Below are positions 24,476 through 30,721 of a DNA stretch of 36,616 bases, piece by piece (position 1 is the stretch's first letter; the number at the start of each line of letters is the position of its first letter). The stretch comes from a virus: the IMG/VR virus record IMGVR_UViG_3300046787_000429, positions 1 through 36,616 of that record; one strand, written 5' to 3'. The notes beneath the pieces were generated by a model. It was not told the origin of the DNA and searched no databases. It was given only the letters and a program-made list of their open reading frames with translations. Both the position numbers and the translations under genes were made by a program.

Positions 24476-24720
24476 TCAAACAATTTGGTTTGAATAGCAA
24501 TGGCATCCTCAATCTTTTTGAGTTCGGAAGTAACCGGAGTACAAAGTACCTCATAAAGGGTGGTGCGTGAAATAGGGTAAACCGGGCAAATGTATTTTCG
24601 CCAAACAACGGTTGTAGGAATGTCCTCGGTCTTGTGCTTTTGGTACAGCTCTTTGATAAGCCTGTAACGTAACAGCTTATTGCGTTGAATACCAAGACTA
24701 CGATTTAGAGATATAGACAT
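24472..24720 (-). CDS. Small basic protein, possible DNA-binding regulator
   Basis: From Met24720 the protein has 82 aa (MSISLNRSLGIQRNKLLRYRLIKELYQKHKTEDIPTTVVWRKYI...). Longer upstream starts run into the terminator hairpin, so this start is preferred. It is basic and helical, and ISRTTLYEVLCTPV (about 49-62) resembles the second half of a helix-turn-helix. The gene stands alone between the packaging-operon end and a bidirectional terminator. A TACTTTTG box (complement of 24726-24733) lies so close that the mRNA could be nearly leaderless. A late-gene regulator (Mor/C-like) role is speculative. Confidence 0.5.
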   Translation of the reverse strand: MSISLNRSLGIQRNKLLRYRLIKELYQKHKTEDIPTTVVWRKYICPVYPISRTTLYEVLCTPVTSELKKIEDAIAIQTKLFD

Positions 24721-24752
24721 ATAAACAAAAGTAGTAAAGTTTTTATAATAAA

Positions 24753-24780
24753 AAAACCCACTTTTTTTAGAGTGGGTTTT
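24753..24780. terminator. Bidirectional terminator at the end of the early operon
   Basis: AAAACCCACT (24753-24762) and AGTGGGTTTT (24771-24780) form a 10-bp stem with an 8-nt loop, with T-tracts on both strands. It ends the leftward early operon after the lipoprotein gene at 24799. It can also stop rightward read-through from the packaging block. Confidence 0.85.
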
Positions 24781-24798
24781 TATAGGATTTAGCATTTA

Positions 24799-25122
24799 TC
24801 ATCTTTCTACAAATTGTATATCAATAAGACTATAACTTTCAATCTCTGAGGGATCACCCCCAAGCCATTTAACTTTTACGGTTACATTATTGGCTATAGA
24901 ACCACCAAAACCATTTGTTGCATTAACCGTTTCTTTATATTCAAATATATTATCTCCTAAATCATTAAAAATTTCATTATGATGAAATTTAACAGAGTTA
25001 AGATCTTTTAAGTTTCGTAAAATTACGGTTCTGGCTACATCTTTAATATCTGATTCATCGGGAGTAGAATTTCCACAACTAATTATAGCTAAGAAACTGA
25101 GTAATAAAATATTTTTTTTCAT
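24799..25122 (-). CDS. Small lipoprotein
   Basis: This 107-aa protein has a lipoprotein signal ending AIISC16 (MKKNILLLSFLAIISC). The mature part is about 90 residues with DSVKF-type strands: LNSVKFHHNEIFNDLGDNIFEYKETVNATNGFGGSIANNVTVKVKWLGG. It is the last gene of the early operon, downstream of the DGR. Small lipoproteins in early or lysogenic phage regions can block superinfection. The fold resembles small envelope lipoproteins; no specific role can be read. Confidence 0.65.
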   Translation of the reverse strand: MKKNILLLSFLAIISCGNSTPDESDIKDVARTVILRNLKDLNSVKFHHNEIFNDLGDNIFEYKETVNATNGFGGSIANNVTVKVKWLGGDPSEIESYSLIDIQFVER

Positions 25123-25161
25123 AGTGTGTGTTTTTAAGGTGTTCCAAATGTATGAATATTA

Positions 25162-25458
25162 TTAAGTAAATTCTAAATGTTCTGATTCTTTTACTATTGT
25201 TGTTTTGAATGGAAATTTGTCTTCAGGGACTTGTTTTATCATTTGCATTAATATTGTAGAACCGGTAAATAAAACGTGCTTTGTACCTGATTTTTCCAGT
25301 TGAAGTATCAGGAGTTTTGTTCCTTGTTTTACTTTCGAGTCTTCAATCTTATAGGCCAGTACTGATATTTCGGCATTTAATAATCGATCTACTTTTATTT
25401 TATCACCTGTAAAAGTGGATAATTCGGGTTTTATTTTAAAATCCTTAAAATTGTTCAT
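25162..25458 (-). CDS. 98-aa protein coupled to the DGR reverse transcriptase, OB-fold-like
   Basis: The gene overlaps the end of the reverse transcriptase gene by 14 nt, so the two are probably translated together. The protein is beta-rich (LNAEISVLAYKIEDSKVKQGTKLLILQLEKSGTKHVLFTGSTILMQMIKQVPEDKFPFKTTIVKESEHLEFT). LxLQxxxxGxxxxxFTGS followed by PFxTTI is a pattern of small single-strand-binding-like phage proteins, as I recall. A DGR normally needs an accessory protein (Avd), and no Avd-like gene lies next to the RT. This protein is therefore a candidate accessory factor or cDNA-binding protein. The alternative is a general early protein. Confidence 0.6.
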   Translation of the reverse strand: MNNFKDFKIKPELSTFTGDKIKVDRLLNAEISVLAYKIEDSKVKQGTKLLILQLEKSGTKHVLFTGSTILMQMIKQVPEDKFPFKTTIVKESEHLEFT

Positions 25459-26407
25459 TGGGTAGTATTTTTTTTAATAAGTGTTTGGTGTCTGCATGTT
25501 TTGCCCAGCCATTATATGCGGCTATTGTTGCCTTGTTTTTTGTTTTGGATACTGCTTTGGCAAATCTTTTTTTGATGGATTTTCGAAGCAATGTGTGCGT
25601 GTGGTAGAACTTGTAACCTACGAAATCAATCCCACGGGATTCAACCGGGAATACTTGATAGTTGTGTTTGACTTCCAGTTTTAAATTATCGTTTAAATAC
25701 TGTTTAATGGCAGATAAAACCTCATGTAAATGGGGTTTGTTGTTGGATAGAATTACGATGTCATCGGCGTATCTGAAGTAATATTTTATTTCCTTTTGTT
25801 CTTTAATCCAATGGTCAAAATAAGTAAGGTAGAAGTTGGCGAAGTATTGACTTAAATAATTGCCAATTGGTAAACCGTCGGCACTGTCTATAATTTCATC
25901 CAGTAACCAAAGTAAATCCTGATCTTTGAATTTCCTACGAAGTAACGCTTTTAGTATATCGTGATCTACATTAGGATAGAACTTGACAATATCCAACTTC
26001 AAACAGTATTTTGTGTTCTCCTGGTCCTGCAATGCTGTTTTGATATTATTGGCCGCTGCATGGATGCCTTTCCCTTTAATACAGGCATAACTGTCATTTG
26101 TAAAAACCTTTACGAATATGGATTCTAAAACATTCATTACTGCGTGGTGGGTAATTCGGTCAGGAAAGTAAGGAAGGCGAAAAACAAGCCTTTCTTTGGG
26201 TTCAAAAACGGTGAAGGTTGTGTATTGAGATGTTTTGTATCCTTTGTTCAAAAGCATTTCGTGAAGTTTGAAAATATTGCTTTCGGGTTCTTTGTCAAAA
26301 ATTTTGACACCGTATTGGTTGGACTTACCTTTTCTCGCTTTGGATTCGGCAATCCTTAAATTATCAATAGATATGATTTGCTGATAGATATTGTTTAATC
26401 TTTTCAT
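25445..26407 (-). CDS. DGR-type reverse transcriptase
   Basis: This 320-aa protein has all core RT motifs. KLDIVKFYPNVDHD (137-150) gives Asp139, GLPIGNYLSQYFANFYL (178-194) is the motif-4 form typical of DGR enzymes (IGNxxSQ in place of QG), and YFRYADDIVIL (210-220) is the catalytic YADD. GIDFVGYKF (259-267) and AYNGWAKHADTKHL (297-310) form the C-terminal thumb and the DGR-like 'GWxxH' end. Group II-type and retron-specific extra domains are absent, and the length is right. A template repeat lies 104 bp before its start and two variable repeats lie beyond, completing a DGR. Confidence 0.93.
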   Translation of the reverse strand: MKRLNNIYQQIISIDNLRIAESKARKGKSNQYGVKIFDKEPESNIFKLHEMLLNKGYKTSQYTTFTVFEPKERLVFRLPYFPDRITHHAVMNVLESIFVKVFTNDSYACIKGKGIHAAANNIKTALQDQENTKYCLKLDIVKFYPNVDHDILKALLRRKFKDQDLLWLLDEIIDSADGLPIGNYLSQYFANFYLTYFDHWIKEQKEIKYYFRYADDIVILSNNKPHLHEVLSAIKQYLNDNLKLEVKHNYQVFPVESRGIDFVGYKFYHTHTLLRKSIKKRFAKAVSKTKNKATIAAYNGWAKHADTKHLLKKILPNEQF

Positions 26408-26510
26408 GGCTTTGCTTTGATTGGCTCGCTTTCGATTGCTCTACTAACGAACCTATTAAGAATGTGATTTTTTGCCCTGTTGGCAAGGTCTGTGGTGTTT
26501 TATATATTAA

Positions 26511-26590
26511 GCTCAGGTGCGAGCTGACATTCGAATTCGTGTTCCAATTATCGTAGTCGTTGTACGAAAAACTGCCACCTGAAGGAGAAC
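26511..26590 (-). repeat. DGR template repeat (TR)
   Basis: An 80-bp segment upstream of the RT start matches both variable repeats without gaps. On the RT strand it holds 20 adenines, many in AAC/AAT codons if read in the target frame. Of the 12 differences to VR1, 11 fall at these adenines, and of the 14 to VR2, 12. Its first bases (GTTCTCC...) and the last part (AGCTCGCACCTGAGC) mark the repeat ends. The 3' part is the IMH* region and differs at fixed bases from the IMH in both VRs. A short frame (26364-26609) reads through it but is not likely to be a gene. Confidence 0.93.
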
Positions 26591-26621
26591 TACAGCAACG
26601 ACACCACACAACCCTAATTCT

Positions 26622-26996
26622 TTATGCTTTTACAAAATAGCTTTTGTATAAATCTTCAAATTGTTTCCCCGCATATTTAGCCTTTTCCCTTGTCTCAAAG
26701 CAAAGGCGCGAGCCGACAATCGAAATCGTGTACCAAATAACGTAGTCGTAGTACGAAAAACCGCCACCAGAAGGAGAACCCATCTCGAACCAAGGATAGT
26801 ATTTGTATTGATCCCAGTTATTCCAGTCCGGTACCCAATTGCCGTTTATGGCTCTGGCTATGATTACTAATTTGGCGTGAGCTATCATTGCCTCTCTATC
26901 TGATTCCGGAAATAATGAGAAGTCTGGAATAATTGTGGTTGAATCAAGGCTTATCACTTGGCAAGCGTCTTCGAATGTTTTAATTTCTGTATACAT
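26622..26996 (-). CDS. DGR target protein 1
   Basis: This 124-aa protein contains VR1 as residues 73-99. The region before it, NGNWVPDWNNWDQYKYYPWFEMGSPSGGG, is shared with target 2, and VGSRLCFETREKAKYAGKQFEDLYKSYF after it is the conserved end. This PDW...YPWF...SGGxS...VGSRLCF form occurs in small hypothetical proteins of Bacteroidota phages. The variable residues lie between SYxDY and VGSRLCF, so diversity is concentrated in one loop, while 25 residues follow it. Most known targets have the VR at the very end. No signal peptide or tail domain is present. The ligand is unknown. Confidence 0.8.
   Translation of the reverse strand: MYTEIKTFEDACQVISLDSTTIIPDFSLFPESDREAMIAHAKLVIIARAINGNWVPDWNNWDQYKYYPWFEMGSPSGGGFSYYDYVIWYTISIVGSRLCFETREKAKYAGKQFEDLYKSYFVKA
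26700..26779 (-). repeat. DGR variable repeat VR1
   Basis: The 80 bp align gap-free to the template repeat at 26511-26590. There are 12 mismatches, 11 of them at template adenines (RT strand), changing to T, G or C. The one exception lies in the 3' initiation (IMH) region, where both VRs agree against the template. The end GGCTCGCGCC is the likely IMH. Confidence 0.92.
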
Positions 26997-27006
26997 TTTT
27001 GTTGTT

Positions 27007-27483
27007 TTATAGGGTTAAAAAATCTTTGTAAATACTCTCAAATAATTGTCCGGCATGTTTGGCTAAATCAGCCGATTTGAAGCAAAGGCGCGAGCCGACA
27101 GTCGAACCCGCGTCCCAATTATCGCAGTCGTCGTACGACAAACCGCCACCCGAAGGAGAACCCATCTTAAACCAAGGATAATATTTGTATTGACTTGAAT
27201 CTGTCCAGTCTGGTACCCAACCTTCATTAAAGGCCTTTACAATTTCTTTGACTTGTTTGTAAGCCACTTCATCTTTGGTTAAGCCATCACAAGACTTTTC
27301 GAAGTCGGATTTTTTAATTCCGGTTTCTCTCAATACATCATCGAATGTTTTAATGCGTTCCTTGATTTCGAGTTGAAAGGTTTTGATTCCGAAAAGGTTT
27401 TCTAACATTACTTTTCTTGGAGATTTGGCTTTAGAATAAGCCGCTAATACTTTGTCCTTTGGGACGGTTAATGTTTCACTCAT
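27007..27483 (-). CDS. DGR target protein 2
   Basis: From the Met at 27483 the protein has 158 aa. A longer start at 27519 would overlap the upstream gene, and the 27483 start is preceded by TATAAAA, as in other genes here. Residues 1-85 are an unshared helical N-terminus (MSETLTVPKDKVLAAYSKA...). Residues 86-158 are homologous to target 1 (GWVPDWTDSSQYKYYPWFKMGSPSGGG...VGSRLCFKSADLAKHAGQLFESIYKDFL). VR2 covers residues 108-134. The different N-terminus suggests two ligand-binding modules attached to different effector or partner domains. It precedes target 1 in the same operon. Confidence 0.8.
   Translation of the reverse strand: MSETLTVPKDKVLAAYSKAKSPRKVMLENLFGIKTFQLEIKERIKTFDDVLRETGIKKSDFEKSCDGLTKDEVAYKQVKEIVKAFNEGWVPDWTDSSQYKYYPWFKMGSPSGGGLSYDDCDNWDAGSTVGSRLCFKSADLAKHAGQLFESIYKDFLTL
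27082..27161 (-). repeat. DGR variable repeat VR2
   Basis: The 80 bp align gap-free to the template. There are 14 mismatches, 12 of them at template adenines. One exception is shared with VR1 in the IMH region and one is private (T to G on the coding strand, Phe to Leu). VR1 and VR2 differ from each other at 11 positions, so both have been rewritten independently. Confidence 0.92.
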
Positions 27484-27505
27484 TTTTATAGTTGTTTTTA
27501 AATTA

Positions 27506-27943
27506 TTAATACTCATCATTGTATCTCTTTTGATTCAGCCATGTGACTAAATGTGCTTTTGCTTGTCCTGTTTTAACTAGGTCGGCTTCGTATTTTGGTA
27601 ATACATTAAATATTTTTATCTTGGTTGGTAAGTCTAGTTTTTCGTATGCTTTTTTGGCTAAATCGCCTTTCCTTTTTAATCCATACTTATTATAAAGGGC
27701 TTCGAAACTATAATCGTTTAGCTTGAGTTCGATGGTGACGATGTGTTTGTACTTACTCCATTCTTCTATCATTGCTACCGTTTCCGGAAAAGTTCTTTTT
27801 TTGAACAGGTTTAAAATCCCTATTCCTTTTGGATCATTAAAAAAAGCGTGCAGGTTGCCGTCTGATTTTCTGTATTGAAAAATCCACTTTTCTTTGGTTT
27901 CTATAAAGGTAACTTCGTAGGTTACATATTTCTCTTCTTCCAT
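27506..27943 (-). CDS. Hypothetical early protein
   Basis: This 145-aa protein begins with beta-strands (KYVTYEVTFIETKEKWIFQYRKSDGNLHAFFNDPKG). A helical half follows (FPETVAMIEEWSKYKHIVTIEL...GDLAKKAYEKLDLPTKIKIFNVLPKYEADLVK). It lies just before the DGR target genes. No known family is recognised with confidence. It is not Avd-like, since it is mixed alpha/beta. A DNA-related early role is possible only by context. Confidence 0.6.
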   Translation of the reverse strand: MEEEKYVTYEVTFIETKEKWIFQYRKSDGNLHAFFNDPKGIGILNLFKKRTFPETVAMIEEWSKYKHIVTIELKLNDYSFEALYNKYGLKRKGDLAKKAYEKLDLPTKIKIFNVLPKYEADLVKTGQAKAHLVTWLNQKRYNDEY

Positions 27944-27949
27944 TTAAGT

Positions 27950-28090
27950 CTATTTTAAAAGGTATTTAATGGGTTTTGTATGAACGAAATTCTTTGAAAT
28001 TGCTATTGCTTCTTCCCGTAATCGCTTTTCCGTTTCAAAAATGCGTTCGGTTTTTGTAATTGGTTTTGGGCGTTTTTTATTCAGATGCAT
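27950..28090 (-). CDS. 46-aa basic protein
   Basis: A short frame (MHLNKKRPKPITKTERIFETEKRLREEAIAISKNF...) starts within TGATG, sharing one base with the stop of the upstream gene, so translation is probably coupled. It is strongly basic with a central helix, and ends 6 bp before the next start. The tight fit supports it as a gene. Function is unknown. Confidence 0.5.
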   Translation of the reverse strand: MHLNKKRPKPITKTERIFETEKRLREEAIAISKNFVHTKPIKYLLK

Positions 28091-28437
28091 CAGGCTAGTT
28101 TTTGGCGTAAAAAATCGTGAACAGTTTGTAAATCAAATTTTGGCTTTTCGGCATTTACTGTGCCTAATAAATCAAAAATGATTCTTTGTAAGGCTAGCTC
28201 CTCGTGATATTTCAACTTCATTTTATGTCGCTTTTTATCTTCAAAAAGGTTATGATTTTTGATGAGCTGTTTACGCTTAGAACTAAATTTTTCCTCTAAA
28301 TCAAAAGCAATAGACCGTGTTGCTTTTTGGTCAAAAGTAGTGGCCGGGTACAAGTTGTAGACTTGCTCTAAAAGTTTTGCAACGGCAAAAATTTGGTCAG
28401 CTGTGTATGGTTCTAGTGTTTTAGCTATTTTTTTCAT
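28090..28437 (-). CDS. All-helical early protein
   Basis: This 115-aa protein is predicted wholly alpha-helical, with helices about 12-30, 38-60, 66-92 and 100-115 (ADQIFAVAKLLEQVYNLYP, KATRSIAFDLEEKFSSKRKQLIKN, HKMKLKYHEELALQRIIFDLLG). It is basic. Size and helices are reminiscent of DGR Avd accessory proteins, which are four-helix bundles, but it is separated from the DGR by two genes. Specific Avd residues are not recognised, so this is only a possibility. It directly follows the zinc-finger-like gene. Confidence 0.55.
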   Translation of the reverse strand: MKKIAKTLEPYTADQIFAVAKLLEQVYNLYPATTFDQKATRSIAFDLEEKFSSKRKQLIKNHNLFEDKKRHKMKLKYHEELALQRIIFDLLGTVNAEKPKFDLQTVHDFLRQKLA

Positions 28438-28635
28438 TTAACATTCGGTTTTTGGTTCGGTTAGTGTTTTGCCACAATTATTGCATCGTAGGGCTGTTTT
28501 TTCACAGGTTACAGTTACTTCTATTACTATTAAGCTTGTGTGTTTATGGTCGCAACCTTTGCACTCATCAGAATGGCAATAGTCGTTTTCTGGTCGTAAG
28601 CAATAACCATCTTCGGTGTGTTTGCAAGGCTTCAT
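28438..28635 (-). CDS. Cys-rich zinc-binding small protein
   Basis: This 65-aa protein has nine cysteines. CKHTEDGYC, YCHSDECKGCDHKH and LRCNNCGK provide two probable zinc sites, the last being a CxxC knuckle. Such small zinc proteins in early phage operons often bind nucleic acids. It overlaps the GemA-like gene by 4 nt. The precise role is unknown. Confidence 0.6.
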   Translation of the reverse strand: MKPCKHTEDGYCLRPENDYCHSDECKGCDHKHTSLIVIEVTVTCEKTALRCNNCGKTLTEPKTEC

Positions 28636-29081
28636 TTGTAACGATGTTTAACAATTCCGCTTAATGCTTTAATCAGTTTTTCGAGTTCCTGTGGTTCCAT
28701 ATCCTTGAGCTTCTTTTTAACGGGAGATTTATCACTTTGTAAAAAGGCACTCAATCGGTCGAGGTCTGGAACTTCGCCCCACTTTTCGGAAGGCTTAACC
28801 CACTGCATCTGATAAAGTAACGAAAGGATTACTTTGTGCTTTGAGTTGGTTTTGTCAAAAACTGCCCAGTTTTCCGTTGGTTCGTTTATTAGTTTGCTAC
28901 CCGTTTGAGCCAGCATTATTTTGACGGCTTGGTCGTGGGTGATGCTTTTTAAGCTCGTGCAGCTCGTATCGCCAGTAACCCATTGTACCCACTCGTTTTT
29001 GGTTTCTATTTGGTAAGCGCAATTTTGCATGATACGCTTGATTTGAAACGGAGTGATTGGTTTTTCTTTAGTTGCTGTCAT
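28632..29081 (-). CDS. GemA/gp16-like protein (DUF1018)
   Basis: This 149-aa protein has ITPFQIKRIMQNCAYQIETKNEWVQWVTGDTSCTSLKSITHDQAVKIMLAQTG (9-61) and a later QMQWVKPSEKWGEVPDLDRLSAFLQS...KKLKDMEPQELEKLIKALSGIVK. This matches the gp16/GemA family of Mu early genes: an N-terminal helical domain, a 'W....g...d...l..fl' link and a C-terminal helix. In Mu, GemA affects host gene expression and DNA topology. It overlaps the lipoprotein gene end by 14 nt. Confidence 0.75.
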   Translation of the reverse strand: MTATKEKPITPFQIKRIMQNCAYQIETKNEWVQWVTGDTSCTSLKSITHDQAVKIMLAQTGSKLINEPTENWAVFDKTNSKHKVILSLLYQMQWVKPSEKWGEVPDLDRLSAFLQSDKSPVKKKLKDMEPQELEKLIKALSGIVKHRYK

Positions 29082-29292
29082 TTTTTAAACGGTTTTTTTC
29101 TTCTAAAATCAATGAGTCAATTAGATGCTGTCTTTGTTGAAGGCTTAATCCTTCTTTAACATCCATTAGGTCTTTTAAGTAGCCTAATTTTGCTTTTCTT
29201 AAATCATACTGTTCGATTTCAAGTTCTACGTTTGACTTTTTACAACTAATCAAAGTCAATGCTAGTACTAGGGTCAATAATGCTTTTTTCAT
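29068..29292 (-). CDS. Small lipoprotein in the early operon
   Basis: This 74-aa protein has a lipoprotein signal ending LISC17 (MKKALLTLVLALTLISC). A charged helical tail follows (KKSNVELEIEQYDLRKAKLGYLKDLMDVKEGLSLQQRQHLIDSLILEEKNRL). It follows the first tRNA-like element by 22 bp. An outer-membrane coiled-coil lipoprotein in an early operon might block superinfection or alter the envelope. Confidence 0.6.
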   Translation of the reverse strand: MKKALLTLVLALTLISCKKSNVELEIEQYDLRKAKLGYLKDLMDVKEGLSLQQRQHLIDSLILEEKNRLKNDSN

Positions 29293-29314
29293 TTGTCGTT
29301 TGTTTTAAAATTAG

Positions 29315-29359
29315 CTCCCGAGGCGGGATTCGAACCCGCAAGAACCTTCATGCTCGGGA
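29315..29359 (-). ncRNA. tRNA-like minihelix A
   Basis: A perfect 7-bp acceptor-like stem, TCCCGAG (29359-29353) with CTCGGGA (29322-29316), is stacked on a perfect 5-bp T-stem, GCGGG (29339-29335) with CCCGC (29327-29323). The loop TTCGAAT is the standard T-loop. A 13-nt linker replaces D-arm, anticodon arm and variable loop. A discriminator G (29315) follows and no CCA is encoded. It lies between two early genes on their strand. It is no normal tRNA, since no anticodon stem can be drawn. The acceptor plus T-arm is the minimal RNase P substrate. Confidence 0.6.
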
Positions 29360-29379
29360 TACCGAACTAACTCAACCTA

Positions 29380-29580
29380 TTATCCTTTATACGTTGCTTT
29401 CGTGTGTTTTTTGAATCTTGGGTTTTCGATCACCTGCCTTTTGTAGGTTCTGAAAGCCCGGTTTTCGGCATCGGATAAATCCTGTTTGTCTATCCAATTC
29501 CCGTTTGCATCTTTGTAAACTTCCTTTCCGTTCACCTCGTAGCTTTCATGGTCTGTTACCGGTATTATTGTTACGCTCAT
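29380..29580 (-). CDS. 66-aa hypothetical early protein
   Basis: This small protein (MSVTIIPVTDHESYEVNGKEVYKDANGNWIDKQDLSDAENRAFRTYKRQVIENPRFKKHTKATYKG) has a beta-hairpin start and a basic helical end. Proteins of this form occur in early regions of Bacteroidota phages. It ends 20 bp before tRNA-like element A. No function is known. Confidence 0.6.
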   Translation of the reverse strand: MSVTIIPVTDHESYEVNGKEVYKDANGNWIDKQDLSDAENRAFRTYKRQVIENPRFKKHTKATYKG

Positions 29581-29707
29581 TTTCTAGCTGTTTGAAATAG
29601 GTTGTTATTTTGAATCTTAGCCAAAAAACATAGTTTATTATGGCTTTTCCGTTAAGCACTATTAGCAGGATGGCTAATAGTGCTGTGGTGGCGTTACTCG
29701 ATTGCAT
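29546..29707 (-). CDS. Possible small membrane protein
   Basis: From Met29707 this is a 53-aa frame with one or two hydrophobic segments (TTALLAILLIVLNGKAIINYVFWLRF) and a polar end. It overlaps the DUF3164-like gene by 14 nt and the next gene by 35 nt. Such long overlaps lower confidence, but no other gene fills the gap between the two. It may be a small inner-membrane protein. Confidence 0.4.
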   Translation of the reverse strand: MQSSNATTALLAILLIVLNGKAIINYVFWLRFKITTYFKQLENERNNNTGNRP

Positions 29708-30404
29708 CTTCTGGCAGGGTTGGTTCATTGTAAAATTCAAATTTGTACCCCTTAGAGAAGTCGACTGCGCTTAAGGATAACGGTATCGACGTTTTTGAGC
29801 CGTCATCATTAATTAGGGAGGCATCGACAAACCAAACTGATTTTAACGGCTTGTAGGCTTTGGAAATGATGTCCACGCCATCGGTAAACTCTTCGTTGTT
29901 AAATTCCTTGGTTAGTTTTTGAAGCTCCAAAACTCGGCTCCCTTTCAGGTTCCCTTTGGCATCTTTCTTCAACAAACCAAAAACCATACTTACCAATGCC
30001 GCCGTAGCTTCATCTTTTGCTAATGAACTGATGAACTGCTCCACTTTGGCAATTCCGGCATTTACCGTGTCATCCCATCCGTCATTGATGCGGTACCCTA
30101 TAGTGATTTCGCTTTTTTCGCAGGAAAACGTATGAGTCATTTGTTTTTCTTTGATGCCATAAGCCTCGGCTTTCAATTTCAGGATGTCCTCAAAATATTG
30201 GAATGCCTCGGTTTTGGCGTTCGACAAGGCTTCGGATGCCAGGCAAAGTTTGAATACGGCCTTTGGCACCGTTTGCTCCACCAGTTCCTTGTAAGCGGTG
30301 CGGTCGTCCTCTTTTTTAGCTTCTACTTGCGCCAATGCCGCTTTCAGTTGTGCGGGTGAAAATGCGGTTAAATCAATTGGTTTTTCTAGTGTTTCTGTGA
30401 TCAT
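29694..30404 (-). CDS. DUF3164-like early protein
   Basis: This 236-aa protein has an N-terminal helical half (PAQLKAALAQVEAKKEDDRTAYKELVEQTVPKAVFKLCLASEALSNAKTEAFQYFEDILKLKAEAYG). The family-typical stretch HTFSCEKSEITIGYRINDGWDDTVNAGIAKVEQFI and LLKKDAKGNLKGSRVLELQKLTKEFN follow. DUF3164 proteins are frequent in the early regions of Mu-like phages, before GemA. The function is not established; coiled-coil content suggests a DNA-protection role like Gam, but this is only a guess. Confidence 0.7.
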   Translation of the reverse strand: MITETLEKPIDLTAFSPAQLKAALAQVEAKKEDDRTAYKELVEQTVPKAVFKLCLASEALSNAKTEAFQYFEDILKLKAEAYGIKEKQMTHTFSCEKSEITIGYRINDGWDDTVNAGIAKVEQFISSLAKDEATAALVSMVFGLLKKDAKGNLKGSRVLELQKLTKEFNNEEFTDGVDIISKAYKPLKSVWFVDASLINDDGSKTSIPLSLSAVDFSKGYKFEFYNEPTLPEDAIE

Positions 30405-30424
30405 GATTATTTATATATTAGGTT

Positions 30425-30721
30425 TTATTTTAAAATTTTGTCGCTTGAAAATCCGCCCCAACCTGTGGCTTGTATCTTTTCAAGGGTAAACTTGATTTTT
30501 GCCTCGATGGCGGGAGACACTTTGTAAGCCCTGACCTCATGGCTGAACACTTCGTTATTAGCGTGTGATAATTGGCTGAATAGTGCGCCCCGTTCCTGAT
30601 TGATGCAGATGCGTTCCCCGACTTTAAACACATGTATTCTTCCGTCTTTTTGCACATCCGAGCAATAAAAAAGAACGTTGTGTAAATCTTCTAGGCGTTG
30701 GTAGGTGTCTTGGTTACTCAT
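30425..30721 (-). CDS. 98-aa hypothetical early protein
   Basis: This protein (MSNQDTYQRLEDLHNVLFYCSDVQKDGRIHVFKVGERICINQERGALFSQLSHANNEVFSHEV...) has a helix, then beta-strands, and ends with a short helix. It overlaps the preceding small gene by ATGA, suggesting coupled translation. No family is recognised. Confidence 0.6.
   Translation of the reverse strand: MSNQDTYQRLEDLHNVLFYCSDVQKDGRIHVFKVGERICINQERGALFSQLSHANNEVFSHEVRAYKVSPAIEAKIKFTLEKIQATGWGGFSSDKILK

Noticed and set aside
26364-26609. 81-aa frame through the template repeat
   Set aside because: It overlaps the RT start, lacks the conserved end of the target family, and is explained by the TR being derived from target sequence.
27484-27519. 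Longer start of DGR target 2
   Set aside because: It would overlap the preceding gene; the Met at 27483 has the usual TAAAA-type leader and natural protein start.
29312-29400. Full-length tRNA gene at element A
   Set aside because: Only acceptor and T-arm can be folded; no anticodon stem fits in any register upstream of the T-arm.
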